Origin: JANSWY01 sp965228955
GTDB lineage: Bacteria > Bacteroidota > Bacteroidia > Cytophagales > Cyclobacteriaceae
NCBI GenBank assembly: GCA_965228955.1
Contig: OZ245848.1
Location: forward strand, 1,426,001 to 1,490,000
DNA length: 64,000 nt
Direction: 5' to 3'
Each line of letters starts with the position of its first letter. The first letter of the stretch is position 1. The translations under genes and the position numbers were made by a program. Below, one piece after another: positions 1-7,320 of this stretch. The notes beneath the pieces are model-generated. The model worked only from the letters and a program-made list of their open reading frames with translations, was not told where the DNA came from and ran no database searches.

Positions 1-336
1 ATCGAATTGTCTAAGTCTAGCATTCATACTATTATCAAGGAGATTGATATTTTCACTTAACATAGCTCCAGATTGATCAACCAGATCACTCATTATTCCA
101 TCAAATTGGTTAAGGTTCCGATTAAGTACAGTGTCCATAAGTTTGATGGATTGATCCATTCTATTGCCAAATTGATTGGTTGCATTTGCCAATACTGGCG
201 CCATTGCGCTAGCAAATCCCTGCCCAAACCTTTTGCCACTACTTCTTCTTCCTGCGTAGGAATCTTCATAGTTGCTTATAACGGCTAGAGTGAAAACAAA
301 AAACAGTGATATACACTTCTTAATTGATAGTCGCAT
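1..336 (-). CDS. partial exported protein of unknown function (runs off left edge)
   Basis: An open frame of 112 codons starts with ATG at 336 on the minus strand and has no stop before position 1, so the gene continues outside the window. The first 20 or so residues (MRLSIKKCISLFFVFTLAVI) are a basic stretch plus hydrophobic core, a likely Sec signal peptide. The mature part begins with an Arg/Ser/Gly-rich stretch and then becomes polar and probably helical, rich in Asn, Gln, Asp and Met (NQFGNRMDQSIKLMDTVLNRN). That composition suggests a coiled coil, but no family is recognised. It is divergent from the lipoprotein gene at 375, sharing a short AT-rich spacer. Confidence 0.6.
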   Translation of the reverse strand, partial: MRLSIKKCISLFFVFTLAVISNYEDSYAGRRSSGKRFGQGFASAMAPVLANATNQFGNRMDQSIKLMDTVLNRNLNQFDGIMSDLVDQSGAMLSENINLLDNSMNARLRQFD

Positions 337-374
337 TTTGATATTGTTGATCAGTAATGTAATTTGAAACAGAC

Positions 375-776
375 TTGATTTTTAATTTAACCAAAAAAAT
401 CGTGAAATATTCAGTCTTACTTTATCTAGTTTTGATTGTATTTGTGGTGAGTTGTTCAAACAGTTCCAATCCACCTCCACCTCCACCAACAATATGTGAA
501 TCTTTTCTAATCGAGGAACTTGAGGGTGATTGTGGAAGAGCAGGAAACGATCCCCCTGGATCTTGTGGAAAAATAAGATATTTAAAAAATACAGGAAGTA
601 AAACAATCAAAGTTACTCTTACAACAACCTGGACATGTGCAGGTAATACAGGAGGTCCTTTTGGACGAACATTTGATTTGCTTCCTGGTAAACGCGAAAG
701 GTTGGGATGTACAAGATCATGTAATGAGCAATGTACTCAAGAATGGAAATTTGTTTACCAATGCTCTTATAAATGA
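375..776 (+). CDS. cysteine-rich putative lipoprotein
   Basis: 133 aa from a TTG start; an in-frame GTG at 402 is an alternative, and both give an N-terminal hydrophobic segment ending in the lipobox VVSC followed by SNSSNPPPPPP. It is therefore a likely type II signal peptide lipoprotein with a proline linker. The mature part has about nine further cysteines (for example GDCG, GSCG, LGCTRSCNEQC), suggesting disulfide bonding outside the cytoplasm. No known family is recognised. The segment DPPGSCGK resembles VPPGSSGN at the end of the next small lipoprotein (904). The start codon is uncertain. Confidence 0.55.
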   Translation: MIFNLTKKIVKYSVLLYLVLIVFVVSCSNSSNPPPPPPTICESFLIEELEGDCGRAGNDPPGSCGKIRYLKNTGSKTIKVTLTTTWTCAGNTGGPFGRTFDLLPGKRERLGCTRSCNEQCTQEWKFVYQCSYK

Positions 777-903
777 ACGGATTGATATTAATGAACGGAT
801 AAACACTCAATTCCCACCGTTATACGCATACTTTTGATATCGACTTCATTTATTATAATTTTTGCGGGATAACTAATTATTAAAATCTCAAAAAATTATG
901 CTC

Positions 904-1074
904 ATGAAAAAGTCAATATTATTAATCCTTTTTGCTATGGTATTTTCATTCATTATCACATCTTGCTCTACCCAGGATGATGTTATATCAGAAATGGAAC
1001 AAACAGAACTAGAGTCACCTGCAACAGATGGAGACGATAACGATGAAGTACCTCCAGGATCAAGTGGCAATTAA
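904..1074 (+). CDS. small putative lipoprotein (56 aa)
   Basis: A short frame starting MKKSILLILFAMVFSFIITS, followed by Cys, gives a clear lipobox (ITSC). The mature peptide is only about 35 residues, acidic (Asp/Glu-rich), and ends EVPPGSSGN. An in-frame ATG six bases upstream (898) is an alternative start. It is followed by a good intrinsic terminator at 1097, which supports a real short transcript ending here. Function unknown. Confidence 0.6.
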   Translation: MKKSILLILFAMVFSFIITSCSTQDDVISEMEQTELESPATDGDDNDEVPPGSSGN

Positions 1075-1096
1075 TTTATTTTAAAGCTAAATGGAG

Positions 1097-1126
1097 AAAA
1101 AGGCAGGTAATCTTGCCTTTTTTTTT
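1097..1126 (+). terminator. intrinsic terminator after the small lipoprotein
   Basis: AAAAAGGCA (1097-1105) pairs with TGCCTTTTT (1114-1122) around an 8-nt loop, followed by more T residues. It sits 22 bp after the stop codon of the small lipoprotein. Because it lies over the first codons of the longest possible frame of the next gene, it argues for that gene's later start at 1139. Confidence 0.75.
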
Positions 1127-1138
1127 ATCTTAGCTCAC

Positions 1139-2407
1139 ATGAGAAAGTTAATACTGTGGGTCGGTGCTTGTCTTTTCTCATATTACGCATATTCAGGCAT
1201 TGAAGAAGACATCCAATCCAATTTCGATCAAGCATACAGTTTTTTCGCAACCCAACAATGGGATAGCTCATTGTTGATCGCCGAGAAAACATATCAATTA
1301 GCTAAGGATAAAAACAATTCTTGGGGAAAAGCCAACTCCCTTTTTATAAAAGGTTGGTCACTCTATAAACAAAACGATCTCTCTCAGGCTCTCGTTCACT
1401 ATTTGGAAGCCCTTAGAGTGATGCAAACCGAAATGGATCCAAATGATCATTCATTTGATAGGTCTTCAATTCACCATAATATAGGGCTGGTCTACACTTA
1501 CTTCAGTAACTATGATGAAGCAATAAAATTCTACAATGAAGGTCTGGTTATTGCAGAAGAATACGATCATCAGAAGCTGGTTGCAAACTTCATTTACAAC
1601 CTGGGCAATGTTTATAAATACAAAGGAGATTTAGCTATGTCCGCTGACTATTTCCTAAAAGCAAAGCTTAAGGCATTTAACTCTCAAGACAAGCTTAAAT
1701 ATTTCAAAACAATCAACCAATTAGGTTTAATTAACAAAGACCTTGAAAGATATGATTCAGCTCGCTTTCTTTACCAGGAAGCGATATTAGTAGCAAAAGA
1801 CCTTAAGAAGCCTGAAAAACAGTTGGCAAAAGTCTATCACAATATTGCCAATACATATCTATTGCAAGGTAACTATGACTTAGCTGCTAAAAATTTCGAA
1901 AAAGCTCTGGAGCACAAGCAGCTTTTCATAACACTTAACGATTACAGTGAGATGTTGGTAAATATCCAATTGTATAATGAATCATTGAAATACGCCGAGA
2001 TGGCACAAGAGCTTTATCCGGATCAGAAACTATCCGGAGAGTCAGCGGTAGTCTACAGCACACTCAGCAAGGCAAATTACGCCTTGGGAAATACAGATGG
2101 AGGATTGAAATACCTGGAAACTTATATGTCTGAAATTGATAGGTACCTTGATGAGAGAGAGTACTCAAAGAAATTAGCAGATAGCTATCAGATCGACCTC
2201 CTCACGAAACAATACTTTTTAACTCTCGAGCAACAAAAGAAAGAGGCAAAGATTGCCAGCCTTTCCTGGTTCGTAGGATTAATCATCGTTGGGTTCTTAT
2301 TGGTATTTGCTATCCAAAGATACATTGTACACCATCGAAAAGTACAAGCTACAAACGCCATTCGTGAAGTCATAATGAAATCAGAGCTTTTAAGGGAGAG
2401 CCTGTAG
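1139..2407 (+). CDS. TPR-repeat membrane protein, truncated-looking sensor
   Basis: 422 aa from ATG 1139. This start is preferred over 1091 because the extra 16 codons lie in a terminator and the ATG begins a signal sequence (MRKLILWVGACLFSYYAY). Residues of about 45-330 are tandem tetratricopeptide repeats (motifs such as YNLGNVYKYKGDLAMSADY and YHNIANTYLLQGNYDLAAKN), facing the periplasm. One transmembrane helix follows (WFVGLIIVGFLLVFAIQRYI), and only about 30 cytoplasmic residues remain. In Bacteroidota, TPR-TM proteins of this build usually continue into a LuxR-type HTH or a kinase domain. None is present here, so it is either a truncated regulator or a member that signals through a partner. 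Confidence 0.7.
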   Translation: MRKLILWVGACLFSYYAYSGIEEDIQSNFDQAYSFFATQQWDSSLLIAEKTYQLAKDKNNSWGKANSLFIKGWSLYKQNDLSQALVHYLEALRVMQTEMDPNDHSFDRSSIHHNIGLVYTYFSNYDEAIKFYNEGLVIAEEYDHQKLVANFIYNLGNVYKYKGDLAMSADYFLKAKLKAFNSQDKLKYFKTINQLGLINKDLERYDSARFLYQEAILVAKDLKKPEKQLAKVYHNIANTYLLQGNYDLAAKNFEKALEHKQLFITLNDYSEMLVNIQLYNESLKYAEMAQELYPDQKLSGESAVVYSTLSKANYALGNTDGGLKYLETYMSEIDRYLDEREYSKKLADSYQIDLLTKQYFLTLEQQKKEAKIASLSWFVGLIIVGFLLVFAIQRYIVHHRKVQATNAIREVIMKSELLRESL

Positions 2408-2460
2408 GTCTGACTTTAATGCTGAATTTAAGTTCTCATTTTAGGTTGAGATATCCATAA

Positions 2461-2480
2461 AATACCCAAGTATGGGTATT
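2461..2480. promoter_or_regulatory. palindromic operator candidate, copy 1 (AATACC-N8-GGTATT)
   Basis: AATACCCAAGTATGGGTATT, with 7-bp perfect arms. It lies 32 bp before the ATG of the outer-membrane protein at 2513. The same AATACC-N8-GGTATT frame recurs at 6546, 19098 and 23197, each time in front of a new gene module. Confidence 0.65.
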
Positions 2481-2512
2481 GAATTCATCCATTTTAATTC
2501 TGAGCTTGGTTT

Positions 2513-3745
2513 ATGAGATTTTTGATATTAGTCGTTTGTGTTGTACTATTTATTGATGCGTTGAATGCGCAAGACGCAAGATTTTTCCAACAATTTAATC
2601 AGGATATGAATTTAACCGTTCCTCTATCATATGCAGCTCCTGCGATGTGGACTAAAAACTTGATAGACACGGCAACATTTACTGAGCCAGAAGGGAAGAA
2701 AGGGTTTTTAATTGAAGCAAATATTTTTTTAAAAATACCGTTATGGCAAAAATCATCATTTTATAATACCAGAGACCGTAATAACAATAAGATCCGGCCC
2801 CTGTTTGGATATAGTAGATTCTTCATTGATTATGGGGTGACGAGCAGGGTAGCCAGAGATGTACCTTCCTTACCAAGCCTGCCAATTACTAACAGGTATG
2901 GACTTAGATTAGATAGGATACTTCTTCTCCGTTACAAGGGCCAGAATGATACAAGCTTTAAAAGGATTAATTTCACGCCATATGAACACAGTAAAGGATT
3001 TGAATGTCTAAACAATAAGGATTCTGCCAAATATGTTCATAAATTAGAGAAAAATGGCGTTTGGAGTTCAAAACTGGCAAACACCATTGATGACTGGAAA
3101 AAATGGAAGTCTTATTTCTACATTTACGGATCGGCATACTTTCATCACTACTCTAATGGGGGTACTGAAGGAGCAATTGATTCGACTACAAATAGAAACG
3201 ATTATATCGCTGGGAATTTCTCAACATCGTTTCGAAGGTTTTCTTTAGGTGTAAACATTCATCAATCAAAATCACATAGCAATAAGTGTGGAGAAACAAT
3301 CAGGATACGGCATTATTTGGTAGAGGTTGGCTTTCAACGAGAGTTAGGGGGTGATTCAACATTTTTTGAGTTTGAAAAAGGTCAGAAAAGGAGCTATGGA
3401 AGAAGACGGCTTATGGCGACACTCCAAGTTTTACAGGGATTTCAAAGAAAACGTGTTGTGCCATATTTCAGAACACGTTTGGATATAGAATATATTCTTA
3501 CAAGTAGGTCTAACATGACTAATTATACTTATGCTGAAATTGGAAAGTATCACAAGTTTAATATTCATGCATATGCCACTTTGCCATTGAGATATTTAGC
3601 AGGCGTTGAACTAATGGTTCATTATTTTCGAGGAAGAGATTATCTAAATATCAGATATGACAATCCAGTACAGATAGTCCAGGTGGGTTTAGTCCTTGAT
3701 TTATTTCAATATTCTTTTCACGGCCAGATTCCTGTTGCTAGGTAA
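2513..3745 (+). CDS. outer-membrane beta-barrel protein with H-x-S-N-G motif, possible lipid hydrolase
   Basis: 410 aa with a signal peptide (MRFLILVVCVVLFIDALNAQ). The rest is rich in alternating aromatic/hydrophobic strands (for example SYFYIYGSAYFHHYSNGG and MATLQVLQGFQRKR), consistent with a beta-barrel. Residues 212-216 read H-Y-S-N-G. Outer-membrane phospholipase A has catalytic His and Ser two residues apart in an H-x-S-N-G context with a catalytic Asn about 12 residues later; here Asn occurs 13 and 15 residues after the Ser. PagL-type deacylases also use an H-x-S-N motif. A lipid-hydrolase role is inference; the family is not established. An operator-like palindrome precedes the gene. 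Confidence 0.55.
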   Translation: MRFLILVVCVVLFIDALNAQDARFFQQFNQDMNLTVPLSYAAPAMWTKNLIDTATFTEPEGKKGFLIEANIFLKIPLWQKSSFYNTRDRNNNKIRPLFGYSRFFIDYGVTSRVARDVPSLPSLPITNRYGLRLDRILLLRYKGQNDTSFKRINFTPYEHSKGFECLNNKDSAKYVHKLEKNGVWSSKLANTIDDWKKWKSYFYIYGSAYFHHYSNGGTEGAIDSTTNRNDYIAGNFSTSFRRFSLGVNIHQSKSHSNKCGETIRIRHYLVEVGFQRELGGDSTFFEFEKGQKRSYGRRRLMATLQVLQGFQRKRVVPYFRTRLDIEYILTSRSNMTNYTYAEIGKYHKFNIHAYATLPLRYLAGVELMVHYFRGRDYLNIRYDNPVQIVQVGLVLDLFQYSFHGQIPVAR

Positions 3746-3817
3746 ACCATTCAATTACATCATCGATAATAAAATGGGATTGCTTTTCAACTAATTAAAT
3801 ATAACAAGCCTTTATAA

Positions 3818-5302
3818 ATGAAACCAATCAATTTGATTTCCTTAGTTCAAGCTCATCAATCATTAGAGGATACTCAGTTTTCTAGCTTTTGTGAGTACTT
3901 CCAGATTCAGTTCAAAGATCATGAAGTGGACGATATAAAATCTCTCATTGCTTCCATTACGAATGTTACTAAGCAATCAAATATATACGACGATTTCTAT
4001 GTGGGATATAAGATTCCTCAAATAGGTAAAGAGTTTGATTTATTGAGGTTTGGAGATAGCATAATCAATATTGAGTTGAAAAGTGAGTTTGATGAAAGCA
4101 AAATTGTAAATCAACTAATTAGGAATAAATATTATTTGAGCTTTTTAGAAGGTGATTTATACAGCTTTACTTACGATTCTTCAACCAAAAGGATGTTTAC
4201 ACTCAATGAAGTTAATGAATTGAGTGAAATCGAATTTAAAGAAACTGTTTCATTACTACGATCTCAAAAAATTAAAGAAATTCAAAATTTGGATCTACTG
4301 TTTAATCCTTCAAATTACTTGGTCTCGCCAGTTAACGCTCCGGAAAGATTTCTTGATGGAGAATACTTTCTTACCGATCATCAGGAAATGATTAAGAAAG
4401 AAATTCAAAAGCATAAAGGTCCACAATTCTTTACTGTTCGGGGCAAGGCTGGAACTGGTAAAACTTTGCTTATTTATGATATAGCCAAACAATTTTTGTC
4501 AGTCGAGGAAGTCCCAATTCTAATGCACATTGGAAAATTGAATAGTGGACACTCTCACTTGAATCATATTGATGGATGGCAAATCATATCAATTAAAAAT
4601 TACGGACTTCTCAAAAGTCAGGATTTTGATATTTTGATTATTGATGAATGTCAAAGAGTTAATCCATATCAACTGGAAGAAATGATAAAGCTTGTTAAAT
4701 CAAAAAAGTCAAAATGTGTTTTTTCTTATGACATGGAGCAATGCTTAAGAGGCGAGGAAGAGAGGAATAATATTGAAAACATTATAAACACAATTGCAGA
4801 CCCTAAAATCTATACACTTAAAACAAAAATTAGATCGAATAAGGAAATTGCATGGTTTATTGTAGGGTTATTTGATATAAGTGCAAGAATTGAAAAGCTG
4901 ACTAGAGACAATATTAAATTGACTTACTTTAGTCAATACGAAGATGCAGTTAAATTAATGGCTGACTTAAGTGAAAAAGGATGGAAAGTTATCAATTACA
5001 CCCCAGATCGTTTGAGGCAATTCCCATATGAAAAATCAAGTGTTCCATTCGAGGAAGATAATGCCCATTCTGTTATTGGTCAGGAATTTGATAAAGTGGT
5101 TGCTGTAGTTGATCAGCATTTCATATATCATGAGAATAAGCTCATAGTACAATATCATGCTTATTACGATCCTGCCAAAATGCTTTATCAAATTATGACA
5201 AGAGTAAGAAGAAAATTACATGTCATAGTAATAAATAATGCCGAAATATTAAACAGATGCTTGGATATGCTCATTCCAGTGGAAGCATCAAAAACTAAAT
5301 AA
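3818..5302 (+). CDS. nuclease-like domain fused to SF1 helicase/ATPase (DUF2075-type)
   Basis: 494 aa. The N-terminal part has a PD-(D/E)XK-like pattern: D74 in KEFDLLRFGD, then E86-x-K88 in IINIELK. The C-terminal two thirds is a superfamily 1 helicase core: Walker A GKAGTGKT at 209-216, Walker B ILIIDECQR, a motif III-like stretch (KCVFSYDMEQ), and late motifs SVIGQEFDKVVAVV and YQIMTRVRRKLHVIV. The architecture suggests a DNA or RNA processing enzyme, and such nuclease-helicase fusions are common in defence islands. It is a single gene with about 70 bp of spacer on its 5' side. The specific function is not known; the ATPase assignment is firm and the nuclease assignment is tentative. Confidence 0.75.
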   Translation: MKPINLISLVQAHQSLEDTQFSSFCEYFQIQFKDHEVDDIKSLIASITNVTKQSNIYDDFYVGYKIPQIGKEFDLLRFGDSIINIELKSEFDESKIVNQLIRNKYYLSFLEGDLYSFTYDSSTKRMFTLNEVNELSEIEFKETVSLLRSQKIKEIQNLDLLFNPSNYLVSPVNAPERFLDGEYFLTDHQEMIKKEIQKHKGPQFFTVRGKAGTGKTLLIYDIAKQFLSVEEVPILMHIGKLNSGHSHLNHIDGWQIISIKNYGLLKSQDFDILIIDECQRVNPYQLEEMIKLVKSKKSKCVFSYDMEQCLRGEEERNNIENIINTIADPKIYTLKTKIRSNKEIAWFIVGLFDISARIEKLTRDNIKLTYFSQYEDAVKLMADLSEKGWKVINYTPDRLRQFPYEKSSVPFEEDNAHSVIGQEFDKVVAVVDQHFIYHENKLIVQYHAYYDPAKMLYQIMTRVRRKLHVIVINNAEILNRCLDMLIPVEASKTK

Positions 5303-5337
5303 GGTAATGTATTAATATCCGAAAGTCTACTTGAATA

Positions 5338-5418
5338 TCACCTTTTATAACGTTTACCATACAACCACAATCCTCCAATCCAAATCAAAATAAAAGCTAA
5401 AATCTCATACCAGGCCAT
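5338..5418 (-). CDS. possible 26-aa membrane peptide
   Basis: On the minus strand ATG at 5418 opens a 26-codon frame, MAWYEILAFILIWIGGLWLY followed by a basic GKRYKR tail and TGA. The single hydrophobic helix with a basic end looks like a small membrane protein, and it sits just downstream of the AlbA_2 gene on the same strand (23 bp). There is no convincing ribosome site, and short hydrophobic frames occur by chance, so this is a weak call. Confidence 0.3.
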   Translation of the reverse strand: MAWYEILAFILIWIGGLWLYGKRYKR

Positions 5419-5441
5419 CCATTAAATATAGCCAGAATTCA

Positions 5442-6506
5442 TCATAGGGTTATCCTAAAATCCTCAGGAAGATTATTTAGCCACTCTCTTATTTTCTGTT
5501 CTTCTGTATTATCAGCTAAAGCATTTACAGAGGATTGACGATAATATATTTTACCCTTCTCAATTCCCTGATAATTTTTTAACGCATAAATAGGATTATC
5601 GTATTTGATAACAGGAATTTCTATTAAGCCAAATGAATTTCCAGCATATTCAATTATTGAGTACGTGAATTTAACACGTTCTGATAGCTTATCTAATAAT
5701 TTATCTTGCAGGTCAGCGTCATCAGGATGGATTTCGATATTGCTATATTGTTTCTCTCCAGATCTTCTGTCAATTTTCACCCCAAATATTATATAAGCGG
5801 GATCCGTTCTTCTAGTATTTGCCATGCAAATAATGTCCTTTAGGAGTTTTTCATTTGCATCCTTTTTACTAGCCTTAAAGTCATACATTTTCCACTTAAA
5901 GTCTACTATGTCATTTTCTGGTTCCAAAAGGAGTCTTTGAAAATTTATTTTGCGGACCTTACTGGCTTCTAAAATCGCTGGGACTACTAAGTTTTTAAAA
6001 TCAATGAATACTTCATTTAATTTGATTTCAGAGCTCCCTAAATATTGCAATTGAATTCTTTGAGGAGATGAAATACTATATTCATATTTAAATATTCTAA
6101 AATTCCGAACATCTAAGTTTTGAAAAGCTATTATAAAACGAGGAAGGAAATCAGGACTTCCGAATTCACGTATTGTAAAAAAACAAGACTCGTTTTCTTT
6201 AGAATAATGAAAATTCAAGACTGGTTCTACGTGAAAAGGGTAAGGTTGATTATGACTCCAAACAAACATAAAGTCATCAATCACAGACAATATTTCGGCA
6301 GTGGAATACTTTGATAATTCTTCGCAAATATTCTTATCTCCTACAGTGAGTGTTTGAATTATTTTTCCATTATCATCAACATTCCTAAGCTGACTGAAAA
6401 TTGAGCCAGAAACATCATTTACCACTGCTATTTTTATCCCAAAATATGTATTGGTCAGTATTCCTGTTTTAAATGAGTGTGGTTTTGTTTTTATCTCAAG
6501 TTTCAT
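5442..6506 (-). CDS. AlbA_2 (Schlafen-type) domain protein
   Basis: 354 aa. Residues of about 195-345 match the divergent-AAA/AlbA_2 pattern: an acidic/DFK start (DIVDFKWKMYDF), then LLKDIICMANTRR and YIIFGVKIDRRSG, a P-type strand (FGLIEIPVIKYDNPIYAL) and the final IYYRQSSVNALAD. The N-terminal about 190 residues are of unknown type, mostly beta-rich. AlbA_2 proteins are linked to nucleic-acid binding, transcription regulation or tRNA/RNA cleavage and are frequent in defence islands. It is transcribed away from the 6611 gene pair; the shared 104-bp spacer contains a perfect 22-bp palindrome that could control both directions. Confidence 0.7.
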   Translation of the reverse strand: MKLEIKTKPHSFKTGILTNTYFGIKIAVVNDVSGSIFSQLRNVDDNGKIIQTLTVGDKNICEELSKYSTAEILSVIDDFMFVWSHNQPYPFHVEPVLNFHYSKENESCFFTIREFGSPDFLPRFIIAFQNLDVRNFRIFKYEYSISSPQRIQLQYLGSSEIKLNEVFIDFKNLVVPAILEASKVRKINFQRLLLEPENDIVDFKWKMYDFKASKKDANEKLLKDIICMANTRRTDPAYIIFGVKIDRRSGEKQYSNIEIHPDDADLQDKLLDKLSERVKFTYSIIEYAGNSFGLIEIPVIKYDNPIYALKNYQGIEKGKIYYRQSSVNALADNTEEQKIREWLNNLPEDFRITL

Positions 6507-6545
6507 TGCCGACTCTTAAATTGTTAATTACGTTTTCCTGTTAAA

Positions 6546-6565
6546 AATACCTGAATTCAGGTATT
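6546..6565. promoter_or_regulatory. palindromic operator candidate, copy 2 (perfect palindrome)
   Basis: AATACCTGAATTCAGGTATT is a perfect palindrome; one further matching base on each side makes 22 bp (6545-6566). It lies in the divergent spacer, 39 bp from the AlbA_2 start (6506) and 45 bp from the ATG at 6611. It is the best-conserved of four copies of AATACC-N8-GGTATT in the window. Confidence 0.7.
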
Positions 6566-6610
6566 TCATCAATCCATCCGATAAACCATATTAGTATTAA
6601 AAAAAATGGT

Positions 6611-6844
6611 ATGACTAATAAAGAAGCCAAACTACAGATGTTGGACAGATTCACAACTATTTATTCATCTAGTGCTATCGCATCGTTGATAGGTTCAGCC
6701 ACCGTTTTTGCAAAATCAAATGAAAGAATATTTTTAGGAGTACTAGGGGCTTTCTTATTGATAGTATTTGTGATTTCACTAATGGCCTTTGTGGTGAACA
6801 TTTCAAGGATGCGTGAATTTATTCAAAAAACTAAATTACCATGA
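6611..6844 (+). CDS. small two-TM membrane protein of unknown function
   Basis: 77 aa starting MTNKEAKLQMLDRFTTIY, with two hydrophobic segments (SSAIASLIGSATVF and IFLGVLGAFLLIVFVISLMA) and a basic C-terminus (SRMREFIQKTKLP). Its stop overlaps the next start by four bases (ATGA), so the two are translationally coupled. No family is recognised. The pair is the first transcribed unit after palindrome copy 2 and lies directly upstream of the type I restriction operon. Confidence 0.6.
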   Translation: MTNKEAKLQMLDRFTTIYSSSAIASLIGSATVFAKSNERIFLGVLGAFLLIVFVISLMAFVVNISRMREFIQKTKLP

Positions 6845-7119
6845 GTTGGATACTAGAATACGAAAATTACACCATGATATTTTCCTTCGTTGTTGGATTA
6901 TCGCTACTATTAGCATTGTTAGGATTGATCATTCAAACAGAGAAATTCTATTCCACACTGTATGAAGAAGGATCAGAAGACCATATGCCAGCACCAGAAC
7001 TAAAGCTGAAGTATCATGACAGCAAAAGTGTATTTCATTTTATCAAAACAGGCCAGTTCAAAAGGGCATGGAGCAAATTCTGGATATGTCTTTTTGGAAA
7101 TAGAAACACCAAGGAATAA
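6841..7119 (+). CDS. small one-TM membrane protein of unknown function
   Basis: 92 aa with one N-terminal transmembrane helix (MIFSFVVGLSLLLALLGLII), followed by an acidic stretch (YEEGSEDH) and a basic, aromatic tail (GQFKRAWSKFWICLFGNRN) that may lie on the membrane. It starts inside the stop of the preceding gene (ATGA overlap). The next gene, hsdM, begins 201 bp later. Whether these two proteins work with the restriction system or form their own unit cannot be told from sequence. Confidence 0.6.
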   Translation: MSWILEYENYTMIFSFVVGLSLLLALLGLIIQTEKFYSTLYEEGSEDHMPAPELKLKYHDSKSVFHFIKTGQFKRAWSKFWICLFGNRNTKE

Positions 7120-7320
7120 TATGCCTAAACAATCATTTATTTTATTATCAAACCCAATTAAATAACAACAGATCAAGGATCACCAAATGAATCCATATCA
7201 GCCCAAACACTATTTGCATTTTGGAGGATTTTCTCACAAATTACGTGAAGCGGCACTTTTATCTCATTTATGTATTGAGAGAGGAGTGCTATTTTTATTA
7301 ACAACCAGTAACAACATTTC

